A stretch of DNA of 64,000 nt from Calvatia gigantea. Its lineage: Eukaryota > Basidiomycota > Agaricomycetes > Agaricales > Lycoperdaceae. Made by a program: the position numbers and the translations under genes. This document shows, piece by piece, positions 21,238-32,645 of this stretch. The stretch spans positions 2,294,001-2,358,000 of the forward strand of contig JACAAK010000002.1 of NCBI GenBank assembly GCA_025093985.1, read 5' to 3'. The notes beneath the pieces were generated by a model. It had not been told where the DNA came from, did no database searches, and saw only the letters and a program-made list of their open reading frames with translations. Within the stretch, counting starts at the first letter, position 1, and the number at the start of each line of letters is the position of its first letter.

Positions 21238-24200
21238 TTATTTATATCTTTTAGGTGGGACGGAAACTAGGTGGTGTTCTTGTTGGTATTTTCGTAACAT
21301 TTCTTGGGCATGTGGTAAGAGTTGTGCTTCGTTTTCCCAAGAGTTTTCTTCGTGGCTGTAACCTTTCCACTTGATGTAGTATTCCCTTTGTTTATTCTTG
21401 GTTCTATGGTTCAAGATGCCTTCGATTTCATATTCTTCTTCTCCTTCTATTATGTCAGGGAGAGGTGGTTGTGGGTTTGATCCATGGGTATTGTTTTCGG
21501 TGTATTCGGAGAGAAGGGTAGCGTGGAATACGTTGTGAATTTTCCATGTTTCAGGTAGTTTCAGTCGGTAGGAGAGCGGCGATAAGACTTCTTTGATAGT
21601 GAACGGTCCAAGGCGTTTTGGCGCGATCTTGTTTGATTTGAATGGGAGTTTCAGGTTTCTCCGTTCAAGCCACACTTTTTGTCCTAGGGCGAAGGGTTTG
21701 AATTTTGCTTTGATTCGTTGTTCCATGCGTTCCATAGCTAGTTTGTGGGCAGCAATTGCTTCTCTTCGTGCATGGTCTAGGAGTTCTATTCGTTCTTCAG
21801 TAGTGGTGAAATTTGATTCCTCTAGAATAGTGGGTATTCCATAGGGTTTTGTTCCGTACATGAGTTCAAAAGGGGTTTGTTTCCGGTCTGAATGTGTTCG
21901 TGAATTGTGGGAGAATTCGAGGATTGGGAGTGCTTTAGACCAGGAGGAGGGATTTCCTGTACAGTAGATAGATAGGTACGCTGCAATTTCCTGATTGAAT
22001 CGTTCTGTTGTTCCATCCGATTGAGGGTGGTAGGCTGATGAGAATGATTGGGTGATTCCAAGTTGTTTCATGAGAGCTTGACTGGAGTTTGCTCGGAATC
22101 TGGGGTCACGGTCGGAGATTATCTTGTCCGGTAGTCCGAATCTGGTGTAGACCTTGTCTATAATTATGTCGGCAATTCCTTTGGCGGTAATTTCCTTTGT
22201 ACAAGGAGTGAGAATTACCCCCTTCGTAAGTCCATGGTCCACTATGGACAAGATTGAGTCGAATCCGTGGGATTTTGGCAAATCGGTCAGCAGATCCATA
22301 GCGATATGGGCGAATGGTCTAGTAGATATCGGTGGTGGTATCGGTTGCAACGAAGGGTGGGAAGGATTTCGGTTAATTTTGAATTGTTGGCATTCGCTGC
22401 ATCCTTTAACATAATTTCGTACGAAGGTACTCATTCCTGGCCAATATACTTCAGCTTTGGCGAGGCGATAAGTTTCTTGTTCTCCAGGGTGTCCGACCGA
22501 AGGGTGGTCGTGGTATCGTTGGATGACACGTCGGCGGAGTTCCATGTCTTCTGGGATGATGACCTTTCCTTCGAATGTCATAAGATGTCCATGTGGCCTG
22601 GGAATCATCCCGTATTTCGGATTTATTGCTTCTGGTAATTCTGATAGAAGCTGTTTCATGGCTTCCATGGTGATTTCGTCATATTTCGATGCTTTTACGA
22701 TGTCATTCTGTAATTCCTGATCAACCATGGAGATGAACAGTTCATCTGGTAATACAGTGATTTCCCTGAGGAATACTTCCTCGGGTAAGACAATAACATT
22801 TTCGTTGTCATTGTCATCATCTGGGGTGTGATCTGGTCGACGTGAGAGGGCATCGGCGGCAGGTATTTTGGTTCCTGGGACGTGTTCAATTGCAAAGTCG
22901 AAGTGTGAGAGGAAACCAAGCCATCGAGCTTGTCTTCTGGAGATATTTTGGGGTTTTCTCCAAAAGGTGAGGTTCTTGTGATCAGTTCATATGGTTACGT
23001 GATGTTGGGCTCCTTCTAGGTAATGTCGCCATTCTTCTAGTGCAGTGATTATGGCAAGGAGTTCCCTGTCGTGTATTTCGTAGTTTCGTTGGGTAGGATT
23101 GAATGCTTTGGATAGGAAAGCTACTGGGTGGTAGTTTCCGTTCATGTCTTGCTGTGATAAGACTGCTCCCAAGGCGTATTTTGAGGCATCGGTTTCGATA
23201 AAGAAGGGTTTTGTTTGGTCTGGCATCAGCAAAACGGGTTTCTTCATGAATTCGGATTTTAGTTGGCTGAAGGCTTCGTTTGCTTTGTGTTCCCATTCGA
23301 ATTTCTTTGTTTTGGATAGAAGAGCATTAAGCGGTCGAGAGATGTCGGCATAGCAATGTATGAATTTTCGGTAGAAGTTACAGAATCCCATGAATTTTCT
23401 GACATCGTGGATAGTGCGGGGTAAAGGCCATTCTTCTATTCCACGGAGTTTGGTGTTGTCCATTTCGATCTTGTCGGGGGAGATTATCATGCCGAGATAT
23501 TCTAGATGGGTTTTATCGAATTCACATTTTTCTAGTTTCAGGTACAGATCGTTGTCTTTCAAGATCTGAAGTGCTTCCAAAGTAAGGCGATCCATTTCTT
23601 CCTGAGTTTTTGCGTAGATGAGGATGTCATCCATATAGATTATAATTCCTTCTTTATCTAGCATTTTTGCGAATATGGTGTCCATCATCTTTTGGAAGGT
23701 GGCTGGGGAGTTGCACATTCCAAAGAACATGACGTTCGGTTCATAAAGTCCGATTGGAGTTTTGAATGCAGCTTTCCATTGGTCTCCTTCTCGAATACGG
23801 ATGTTGTTGTATCCGAGTCGGACGTCCATTTTCGTGAATAGTTTTGCTCCTTGAAGTTTGTCCATAATTGTTGTTATCATAGGAATAGGATACGCGTTCT
23901 TCTTGGTATGTTTGTTTAGATAACGGTAATCTTGGCATGGTCGAAGTTTCCCGTCCTTCTTTCCTACGAAGAAGAAGGATGAGGCCATGGGAGATTCAGA
24001 TTCTCGGATGTATCCTTTTCGGAGGTTTTCGTTTATGAATTTCTTGAGTTCTTCGGTTTCAAGGGGTGATAAGGGGTACGTTTTCCCTAGTTCTGGTTTG
24101 AAGGTATCCAAGAGTTCGATTTTATGGTCATATGGCCTGGGAGGGGGGAATCGCTCAGATTTCTTCGTGTCGAAGAGTGAAGCGAATTTCCTATATTTCC

Positions 24201-24999
24201 TGGGTATCTTTGTATTGGTTTTTGGGGTTGACTTTTGTGCGAGGCTTGTGGCTTGGGTGATCTTCGTATTGATTTCGAGTTCATGTGGAGTTTGAGTGAT
24301 TTCGTAGAGTTCGTGTTCCAAATGGAATTCATCGAAATCAATGTTTTCCAAGTAGAGTTTGAGTTCATCAATAGAGAGTTCAGGTTCTTCCGAATGGATG
24401 ATTGTTTCGAAGACTTTTACAGCCAGTGGGTCAAAGTCTTCGTCTAGGTAGGTGTAACGTTCGGCATCATTCATTCCATGGATGTCTAAGGCGATTTCGT
24501 TGATAGTGGTAGGTCCATTTGTGGATTTTACGATTAAGGGTATGATGTTGTCGTTGTTTCGCCATTTGAACTCTTGAGTAGTCCAATTTATGTCTGGGTT
24601 CGTTTGTTGTAGCCATGGGTATCCTAGGATTAGATCTTTGGATCCTATTCCTGAGACGTAGGCTTCGAATTGACATTGTTTTCCATCAATTAAGGCGTTC
24701 AATTCAACGCTTTCATAGATTGATCTATTTTCATTGGAAGTTCCATCCGCATTGGATACTTTGATAGGATGTTTGATAGGGCATGTTCGTAGTCCATAGG
24801 TGTTTGTAAAGTTCGAGGAGATGAAGTTTCCTTGGGCTCCAGAGTCAATTAGAGCGGTGACTGGGATATTTCGTAAATGGTTCTGATTGAGTTTGATAGG
24901 GAGAAAGATTGATGCTTTATTGTCCGAGGTAGGGAGTTTTATTAGATTGATTTGTGGGTCACCCAACGATTCCTTTACAGGATCGGGTGACGCCTTCAA
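21238..24999 (-). pseudogene. Element E pol (protease, RT, RNase H, integrase, chromodomain; one stop)
   Basis: 1254 codons, open except for one TGA at 22989-22987 at the end of RNase H. In order: protease (ALIDSGAQGNF), RT (FVGKKDGKLRPCQDYR, KMDVRLGYNN, YMDD box), RNase H (ETDASKYALGAVLSQQD, NYEIHDRELLAI), integrase zinc domain (H..H then CSECQ), DDE core (Asp in AMDLLTDLP, Asp in SDRDPRF, Glu in TERFNQE) and chromodomain (EYEIEGILNHR, YYIKWKGYSHEENSWE). All catalytic residues are kept. It overlaps the end of gag in the -1 frame. The TGA probably replaced a CGA; a rare read-through product could be active. Confidence 0.92.
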
Positions 25000-26429
25000 A
25001 AATCCCCGAAGGGCTTGAGCGTTGGATCAGAGATATATGCTTCTCTGAATTCCATTCTTTCGTCCGTTGGGAGTTCTCTGATCATTGCTTGGATATCAAG
25101 TGCAGAGATCTTTCGGGTTTGATTAGGAGCGGCACCGGAGTAATTCCTGGAAGCTTGAGGTTGTGAGGGTTGTGCATAACGGGGTGGTTGCATGAATCTT
25201 CTTTGTGGTGGGTGGGGTCGTCTAGGAGGTGGTTTTTCCTTGGACAGGTTTGGGTCAGGATTTGGACAATTGCTGATAAGGTGTCCAAATTTTCCGCAGC
25301 CTATGCATTTCCCAGCTTTGTAGCGAGCAACTTGCTCAGCAGTAAATACAGTGTTTAATTGTAATTCCGGGTCATCCAAGTCATAGCCTTCATAAGTGTA
25401 GTCTTGCTCTGGAGGATACGGTTCTTCGTCTTTGTAAGGTGGTTCGTAGGGGTCTTGAGGTTCTGCCTGTACTTCATGTATGGTTCGTGCAGGTTGGCGA
25501 TTTGGTTGAAAACGAGTGTGGTAGGTTGGTTGGAAACAGGGTGGTTGGTAGGGGGTTGGGTTTCGAGAGAAGTTTCTAGGCCACATTGCATCGGCTTGAC
25601 GATTGACAGAGTCTCGTCGTACTGCATCGGTATACCATTCAGCAATGGTTTCGGGTGGTCCTTCTTTTCTAGTCCATACTTCTCTTGCGAGATTAGGATT
25701 GAGTCCTCGTTTATATTGTTCAATTAATGCTTCATTGTCTTGAATTCCTCCGATAGATGCAAGGCGTTGGAATTCAAGATTAAAGTCTGCTGCAGAGGAC
25801 TTATTTTGCTTCAATTCGTACCATTGTCTTCGCGCAGTGATTTGTTCATTTACTGGAGTGAAGTGTTTCAAGATTTCAATTTCGAATTCTTCGAAGGTAG
25901 AGTATCTCCAAGGGATGGGCTTTCCACGGGCATCGGTAATTCAGCTTTTGTAATATTGTTCAGACCAGGATCCGGCTTTCCCTTCGACCATAAGGCCGAG
26001 GATGAATCTGATCTGTCACTGGTCATCCGTAAATGCTCTAGGGTTCATTTCGAGATAGTTTTTGACTAGCATCCACCAAGTTTTAAATCGGGGGTTTGTA
26101 CCGTCGAAGTTTGGGGGCTTTTGTCCGATTTCTTTCGAATTCCCATCATTTCCTACAAATTGAATGGCTGGAGTACGATGTCTTTGTCGACCTCCTCCTT
26201 CTCTTCCAATGGAGAAAGAGGACGGAGTGAATGAACCATGGCTGGAGTTTCGTGAAGAGGGAGGGGAGGGAGAGGGCGCTCTTCCTTGTCGACCTCTACG
26301 GGGAGGATCTTCTCCAGGTGTTCTTCGTCGTCCAATTCCGAAGATGGGAGTTGTAGCTCCTGATCGGGGTGGTGGTTGGTCGGTTGGTTCATTATTTGTT
26401 TCAGTTTGCGTTTGAGTGGAAGTAGCCAT
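24996..26429 (-). pseudogene. Element E gag (two stops)
   Basis: 478 codons from an ATG at 26429 to a TGA at 24998-24996, with in-frame TGA codons at 26018-26016 and 25943-25941, both fitting CGA-to-TGA. It encodes a basic, Ser/Pro-rich N-terminus, a capsid domain (KPPNFDGTNPRFKTWWMLV to the ITARRQWYELKQ segment) and one canonical CCHC knuckle (CIGCGKFGHLISNC). Gag packages the RNA and builds the particle. The same frame stays open upstream to 27071 without another ATG, so an N-terminal extension with a non-ATG start is possible. Confidence 0.88.
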
Positions 26430-27071
26430 GCCTTCAATTTCTGGATGAATTGGTTCTTGTGATTCAAAGCCTGGGATATCTGGGTATTCGAGGGTGTCTG
26501 GAGTGTATATAAGATGGGTTCCTTCTCGATTGAGGATGTCTTGGAAGTCAGATGGATGTTTGGGCAGCTGATGGAACGTCTTGTTGTCTTTGTCGTCTTC
26601 AAGGACGGATGGCAAGATGTGGGGGTTTTTGATTCCGAATTGGGAAGGGGATACGGCTCTGGATGGTGTCTGTGGCGGTGACTCTTGAGATGGACCTTGC
26701 TCGGGCGAATCGGGTCGAAAATAGTCGAATTTGCCACTTTGTCTTGGTTTTGGTGGTTCAGGCTCAGTGGATTTTCTAGTAGGTGCTGGTAACTCTTGTA
26801 GTAGTTTCGGTTTTTGTGATCTAGTGCGTGGGGTATGATAAATCCTTTCTAAGAATGGTGCAGAAGGTCCTTCTAGTTGATGAGTTTGTTTAGGCAGGGG
26901 AATAGTAGGAGACTCGAATGAGTGTTGGGTTGGTGTATGGAATGATCGTTCTGGAGATGAGGAAGGAGGGTGTAAGGGACGTTTCCCTTTTCGCGATGTG
27001 GTGAAGAAAGACAGATAGCGGTAACCAGGCCCACTCTTCTCAACGCTGCTTGGCGGAGGACAGATAAACAA
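26430..27071 (-). other. Open leader region upstream of the E gag ATG
   Basis: About 214 codons in frame with gag are free of stops and rich in Pro, Ser, Arg and Lys, but contain no ATG. This is unusually long for a chance open frame. It could be an extended gag start or a region translated from a non-AUG codon. Confidence 0.4.
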
Positions 27072-27218
27072 ATCAGTGGACCCGAAGTTCCACTCTTCTT
27101 AACCCTATTACCAGGAAGGCTTCTCAACGTCAACTGGACGGAGGGATAGTCGGCAGAAGCTGGCCATAAGAGACTGGAGCCGTATAGAAACGAGAGAAGG
27201 GAGGTGAGGTTATTCTTA

Positions 27219-27846
27219 TGTTACGTGCGTTACCTTACTTCGCAACCAGGCCCGGATCGTCTCCACTCAGGGAGAGGTTCAACGCTATAGCCCAGGAGTA
27301 TTTGACAAGTCTCAATGACTTCTGTACAGGCTTTAGATTGCTCCCTCGAGTAGAAGCTCGTGCTTGCCTGAGAAGTCCGAGTTAAGTGTCACTGCAGTCC
27401 CCAAGGTTGTTAGCCTTGTAGCAGACGAGTGAAGATAAGGAAGCTTGTTACTAGAATAACCTGAAGTAATACAAAGTACTACTTAAGGTTTATATACTAG
27501 TTACGAATAGGCGATGAGAGATTACGTAGTAAGTAGATATGAGTCAATGCGAACTACTACGGGTTAATTGGTAATCTAAGGAATCATAGGGATAGGTGAG
27601 ATGAATACAGAAGAACGAGTATGAGTCATAAGAAGATAGAGTCAGGTAAGGAGAAGTACGATGATGGGAAAAGATGAGGATGAAACAGGAACATGATTCA
27701 GAATGAATCCTAAGAAGCAAAAGTAGAAGTACATGTGATAAATAAATAAAGAACGGACCGGGGTATACAAGAAGAAGAATGGAAAGTCCGTACGGAAGGT
27801 TAATACGTTGATGCGGAGAGTCCGGGGGTGTGGTAAGTTCATAACA
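27219..27846 (-). repeat. 5' LTR of element E (628 bp)
   Basis: Same ends and length as the 3' LTR. On the minus strand it ends GTAACA at 27219 and is followed by TAAGAATAACC, where the primer-binding site should be; I do not recognise the tRNA. Confidence 0.95.
27489..27496 (-). promoter_or_regulatory. TATA box in the 5' LTR of E
   Basis: TATATAAA on the minus strand, in the middle of the LTR and upstream of gag. It is the best candidate for the element's core promoter. Confidence 0.55.
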
Positions 27847-29641
27847 AAACTGATGGAGCAGGCATGCAGCTTAGCAGACCCAGAATACTCAGGGCTTATG
27901 AGAGCCCTAAGGGGGTGATTAGGTGACAGGGTCTTAATCCTGTAGTCCAACCTGGTAGCAAGCTTCTGTATATGAAGCTGGATGGGTATGAGACCTGCAA
28001 ATGACTCCACGACCCCCATAGGAGTGGTCTGGAATGCACCTGTAATCCACAGGGCCGCCCGTCTTTGCATGACATTCAGGCTCTTAAGGGCCGCCTTGCA
28101 GTGAGAGCCCTTGAAGAACCAGAGTTTGAAGCTGTATGTCGCAATAGGGACAATACATGACTGATAGAGGAGGCACTTCTGCATAGGCCGCAAGCCCCTC
28201 GTAGAATTCCCAAGCATCTTCATGGCTTTCACCATAGACAGAGCTTTGGTAGAGTAGTAATGAACATGCTCCTTGAATGTAAGGGCACGGTCGAAGTAGA
28301 AACCCAAGTACCTCCAATAGGGCTTGGGCCGCAGCGGCATATCACCAGTGAACAGGGCAAAGCCCAAGTCAATCAGTGGATTGACATCCCCATGCTTGTG
28401 GGAAAAATGAAATACCTCGGACTTGTTGTGCTCAAGTACCAAGGCAAAACGCTCAAAGAGCCTGAATATAATACCATATGCCTCCTTAAGAGCCACAAGG
28501 TTAGATCCCCAGTCCTTAGACTGGGCAATGATGGTACCATCATCAACATATGACAAAAGAGTCATCCCTAGACGTGATGCCTCCCTGTTGAAAAGCCACA
28601 TTAGCGGAGCTATATACAAGGCTGAGAGGACGGGGGAGAGGGCAGAACCCTGCCCTACCCCCACATTAGATGGAAATGGATTGGACTTGGAAGAGTCCCA
28701 GCAGTACTGGGTTTTCTGTCCTACCAGATAGTGCACAAAGAACTTGACCAACTCAGGGGTGAATCCTTGCTTGCGGAGTATTGCCACCAGCATGTCATGG
28801 TGCAATGAAGGGAAGAACTGCACTATGTCAAATGCCACAATGCTAGTCCTGAGGCCCTTAGCCCAACCCACTCTAACGATGTGGGTCAGCATTAGGCCAG
28901 CATCTTCAGTGGACCGTTGGATCACACCTCCAAGCTGATTAGGGTGAAAGACCCCAAATTTGACAGAGTCAAACTGGAGCCTAGTCACGATCATTTTCTC
29001 GAACAGCTTGCCCAGTGTGTTGAGAAGAACAATAGGCCTGAAGGCTTTGGGCATAGAATATGCAGGCTTACCTAGCTTAGGGATAATAACCGACATAGAT
29101 TCTTTAAAATACTCTGGCCAGCAGCCTAAACGAATACAGGCACTAGCTAGGTGTACAAAGACTGGCAGGGCATCCCCAAGCATGATCTGTTTGAGCATCC
29201 TCTATGTAACGTGGTCAGGGCCCAGAGCAGAGACTTTGGAGCAGGCAGACAGTGTGTCCACCAGCCCCTTGTCTGAGAAGTTAACCCACCCCTGCTGCAG
29301 AAGCACAGGGAGTGGATCAATAATGGGGGTATCACACTCACACCCAGAGGCAGAGTTGTAGGTACCGTGAAGGGCCTCCCATAGGGAGTCCATAGTGTGA
29401 CAGGGCTCCCCTTGGTAGGAGATAGCCTCGCACATGGGCAACTTGCGCGCTTTGACCCATTCCATAAGGTCCCAAGGGCACTTGTTGGTCTCAGCAATTT
29501 CCTCGATCTTCTCATTGAAGAATTTGTGCTTCTTAGATGCCACAACACATCGAAATGCCTTCCAGTCCGCAGGGTCCGAAGAGTCTCTGTGGGCCCAGAG
29601 GGCGACATTGCAATTCTCATCCCACCATGGCTGAGACTTAG
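27847..29641 (-). pseudogene. LINE L1 ORF2, reverse transcriptase part
   Basis: The RT domain of L1 upstream of the E insertion. It is open from 29198 to the E junction and contains FRPIVLLNTLGKLFEKM, the GGVIQRSTEDAGL segment, AFDIVQFFPSLHHD with the first catalytic Asp, GVGQGSALSPVLSALY, and an intact YVDD box (LLSYVDDGTI). A TAG near 29202 (TGG in LINE F) separates it from the upstream 29543-29202 part. The 5' end of ORF2, including the endonuclease, is missing. Confidence 0.88.
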
Positions 29642-30195
29642 CATCTGTCCTCGCCTCTGTCTCTGCCCTTATTCCTTGTTCTGAAGTTAGGACTACTCAT
29701 TGGCAGGAGGGCACAACACATATGTTGAAGCCATGGTCCTCCCGAGTTTGCCTGTTTCACCTACCTTTTTTTTTTTTTTTTTTTAAATCAAGGCTTGCGC
29801 CAATTTATAATGTGGTGCCCAATCACAGTCCACATGTAGCAAAGTACAAAGACCCTAACTACATTGTTCGATGAGTTAAGAGTAATCTACCTTTCACAAA
29901 CAGCCTATCCTAGCCCAAGCCGTATCTAGCCCAGCCGGAACCAAGCTACTCCCTACTGAATAAACTACCCCAGTCACCCGAAATGCCCATCACACTAAAG
30001 AAGACCCAGTTGCCCAGGTCTTGTGGTGTACACCCAGTGACGCACCATCACAGTGCAACAGTGCCCTGATCATCCCTCAAGAGGTGGACCCAGCGGCAAC
30101 AGCAGCTAATGCTTCACCTACCTTTGTCCACATTTGTGCATAACCCTTGGGTGTCTAGCCTTTGGTCATCTCACCCATGTGATCTGTGCTTAACA
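29642..30195 (+). repeat. Family 1 LTR fragment split by a LINE tail
   Basis: 29642-29768 and 30126-30195 match the last part of the 622-bp LTR (TTCTGAAGTTAGGAC, then the end CTTAACA at 30195). Its 5' part is missing at the junction with LINE L1. A short LINE 3' end is inserted in it. Confidence 0.8.
29767..30110 (-). mobile_element. 5'-truncated LINE 3' end (L3) in the LTR fragment
   Basis: A T-run at about 29766-29784 is followed by the shared LINE 3' UTR block. It is flanked by a 15-bp target duplication with one mismatch: 29754-29768 (GTTTCACCTACCTTT) and 30111-30125 (GCTTCACCTACCTTT). This is a clear example of a dead-on-arrival LINE insertion, about 340 bp long. Confidence 0.85.
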
Positions 30196-30460
30196 AATAG
30201 GCCTAAAGGCCTTGGGAGTGGAGTATGCTGGCTTCTTTAGCTTAGGAATGATAACAGACATAGATTCCTTAAAGTACTCCAGCCAACACCCATGCAATAT
30301 ACAGGTATCAGCCAGATGTACAAAGATCAGCAGGGCATCCCCTAATACACTCTGCCTGAGTATCTGCTATGTAATATGGTCAGGACCTGGAGCTGAGACC
30401 TTGGAGCATGTTAACAGAGCATCAATAAGCTCTTTGGACAAGAATGTTGATGGATTCCCT
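30196..30460 (-). pseudogene. LINE ORF2 RT fragment
   Basis: It matches the part of ORF2 around 29022-29290 of L1 (the FRPIVLLNTLG segment and upstream). It lies directly after the LTR fragment and is joined head-to-head to a plus-strand LINE at about 30460. Confidence 0.75.
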
Positions 30461-32062
30461 TTGGGGAGCCCTTCATGGCACTTACAACTCTGCCTCTGGA
30501 AGGGAGTATGATGCCTCTGTGGTTGATCCACTGCTGTCCCTTCCAGGGCATGTGTAGACATCATTTTCCTCCAAGGAACTCACTGATACGTTGTCAGCTT
30601 GTTTTAAGGTGTCTGCTCTGGGCCCCAACCATGTTACATGGTGGATGCTCAAATAGATTATGCTAGGTGATACTCTACCAGTCTTCATACATCTGGCCAA
30701 TACTTGTGTTTTGCATGGGTGCTGGCCAGAGTACTTTAAGGAATCCATGTCAGTGATTATCCCTAAGCCAAGAAAGCTGGGGTACTCCACTCCCAAGGCC
30801 TTTAGGCCTATTGTACTTCTCAACATGCTTGGCAAGCTGTTTGAAAAAATGATTGTGAACAGGCTCCAGTTTGACTCTGTCAAATTTGGGGTCTTTTATC
30901 TTAACCAGCTTGGAGGTGTGATCCAGAGATCCACTGAAGATGTAGGCCTGATGCTCACCCACATTGTGAGGGCAGATTGGGCCAAAAGTCTCAAGACCAG
31001 TGTGGTAGTGTTTGATATCACACAGTTCTTCCCTTTGTTGCACCATAACATGCTGGTTGCAATATTGCATAAGCAAGGATTCACCCCTGAGGTGGTTGGG
31101 TTCTTTGCTAACTACTTGGTAGGACAGAAGACCTAGTATTGCTGGGACTCTTTTAAGTCTGAGCCATTCAATGCAGATGTGGGGGTAGGGCAGAGCTCTG
31201 CTCTCTCCCTAGTCCTCTCAGCCTTATACATTGCCCTGCTGATGTGGCTTTTCGACAGGGAGATGTCCTGCCTTAGGACTACCCTCCTGTTATATATAGA
31301 TGATGGCACTATCATTGCACAGTCCAAGGACTGGAAATCCAACCTTGCATCTCTTAAGGAGGTATATGGCATTATATTTCAGCTCTTTGAGCACTTTGCC
31401 TTGGTACTTGAGCATGACAAGTCCAAGGTTTTTCACTTCTCCCATAAGCATAGGGATGATAACCCACCTATTGACCTAGGGTTTGTCCCATTCACTGATG
31501 ATATGCCTCTGCAGCCCAAAACCTATTGGAAGTACCTGGGCTTCTATTTTGACTATGGCTTGACTTTCAAAGAGCATGTTCAGTACTACTCCACCAAAGC
31601 ACTCTCCACAGTCAAGGCCATGAAGATGCTTGGTAATTCCATGAGGGGCTTGAGGCCAATGCAAAAGCACCTCCTCTATCAGTCATATGTTGTGCCTATT
31701 GCAACCTATGGCTTCAAACTCTGGTTTTTCAATGGCTCTCACTGTAAGGTGGCCCTTAAGAGCCTGAATACCATGCAGTGCCAGGTAGCCCTGTAGATCA
31801 CAGGTACCTTTCAAACTACTCCTACTGGGGCTACAAAGTCATTTGCAGGCCTCATACCTATCCAGCTTCACATCAAGAAGCTTGCATCCCAGTCAGATTA
31901 CAGGATTAAAACTCTGTCACTAAACCACCCTCTCAGGGCTCTTATGAGCCCTGAATATTCTGGAGATGCCAAGTTGCATCTTAGATCTATTGGCCTCATG
32001 TTACCTTCTGTTCGAAGGAAGACAGCAGGTGCCCTTATGCAGGCTGACTCTAACCTGCCATC
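30461..32062 (+). pseudogene. LINE copy L2, ORF2 RT region (broken)
   Basis: Plus-strand ORF2 from upstream of RT to about 150 codons past it. Motifs: STPKAFRPIVLLNMLGKLFEKM, VVFDITQFFPLLHHN, GVGQSSALSLVLSALY and YIDDGTI (YxDD kept). There are stops near 30550, 30656, 31134 and 31794. It breaks at 32063, where a minus-strand LINE tail starts. It is AT-richer than L1 and F and looks older. Confidence 0.85.
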
Positions 32063-32337
32063 TCTTTTTTTTTTTTTTTTTTTTAAATCAAGGCTTGTGC
32101 CAATTTATAACGCGGTGCCCAATTGCAGTCCACGTGTAGCAAAGTATAAAGACCCTAACTACATTGTTTGATAAGTTAAGAGTAATCTACCTTTCACAAA
32201 CAGCCTAACCCAGCCCAAGCAGTTCAGCCCAGCCTGACCCAAGCTGCCCCCTACTGAATAAGCTACCCCAGTCACCCGAAATGCCCATCACACTGAAGAA
32301 GACCCAGTTGTCCAGGTCTTGTAGTGTATACCCAGTG
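32063..32337 (-). mobile_element. LINE 3' end fragment (L4)
   Basis: A T-run at about 32065-32083 followed by the common LINE 3' UTR block, cut at 32337 by a 308-bp LTR. No coding sequence. Confidence 0.8.
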
Positions 32338-32645
32338 TGTTAGAATAAACAAAGATGTCAATGAAGTCTCCTGAGTGGCGCTGAGTGGCCTAGAGCAGGG
32401 ATCACAACAAAGTGAAGATTGTAGTATTTGAGGTGTAACTCGACAAGGGATTGACCTTGGCAAGTACATAACTATATACTACATACATCATTTACTATCA
32501 GTACTGGAACCAAACATATGGAATGTTCTGGAACAAAAGAGATGACATCATGAATGATGTCATCGTGGAGTAAACGTGTCATAATGACACAATGTATGAG
32601 ATGGATCTAAAAATAGTTCAAGGTGCTGATTTACCACTTCTAACA
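32338..32645. repeat. 308-bp LTR, left arm of an inverted pair (no target duplication)
   Basis: It starts TGTTAGAATAAAC and ends CCACTTCTAACA. It is the reverse complement of 32837-33144, with one mismatch that lies in a CpG. The flanks CAGTG (left) and AATTC (right) do not match, so this copy marks a rearrangement point rather than a simple insertion. The TGTTAGA end is typical of Copia-type LTRs, but the superfamily is not proven. Confidence 0.85.

Larger units (their letters stand above)
18698..27846 (-). mobile_element. Complete Gypsy chromovirus E with an extra ORF
   Basis: A 9149-bp minus-strand element with two 628-bp LTRs (5' LTR 27219-27846, 3' LTR 18698-19325), gag, pol and a 605-residue third ORF. 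It is inserted in LINE L1 with target duplication AAACC (18693-18697) and AAACT (27847-27851). The single difference is a C-to-T at a CpG in the uninterrupted sequence. The LTRs differ at about ten bases, all in CpG sites. It is the youngest complete element here but has three nonsense codons, two in gag and one in pol. Confidence 0.95.
16837..29641 (-). mobile_element. LINE copy L1, interrupted by Gypsy E
   Basis: A minus-strand, 5'-truncated LINE. Its poly(A) tail is the T-run at 16837-16857. The body runs through the 3' UTR and ORF2 to 18697, is split by element E, and continues at 27847-29641. Removing E plus one 5-bp target duplication restores one reading frame across the junction (2478 nt between 29198 and 17567). 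At 29641 it meets a family 1 LTR fragment. Confidence 0.88.
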
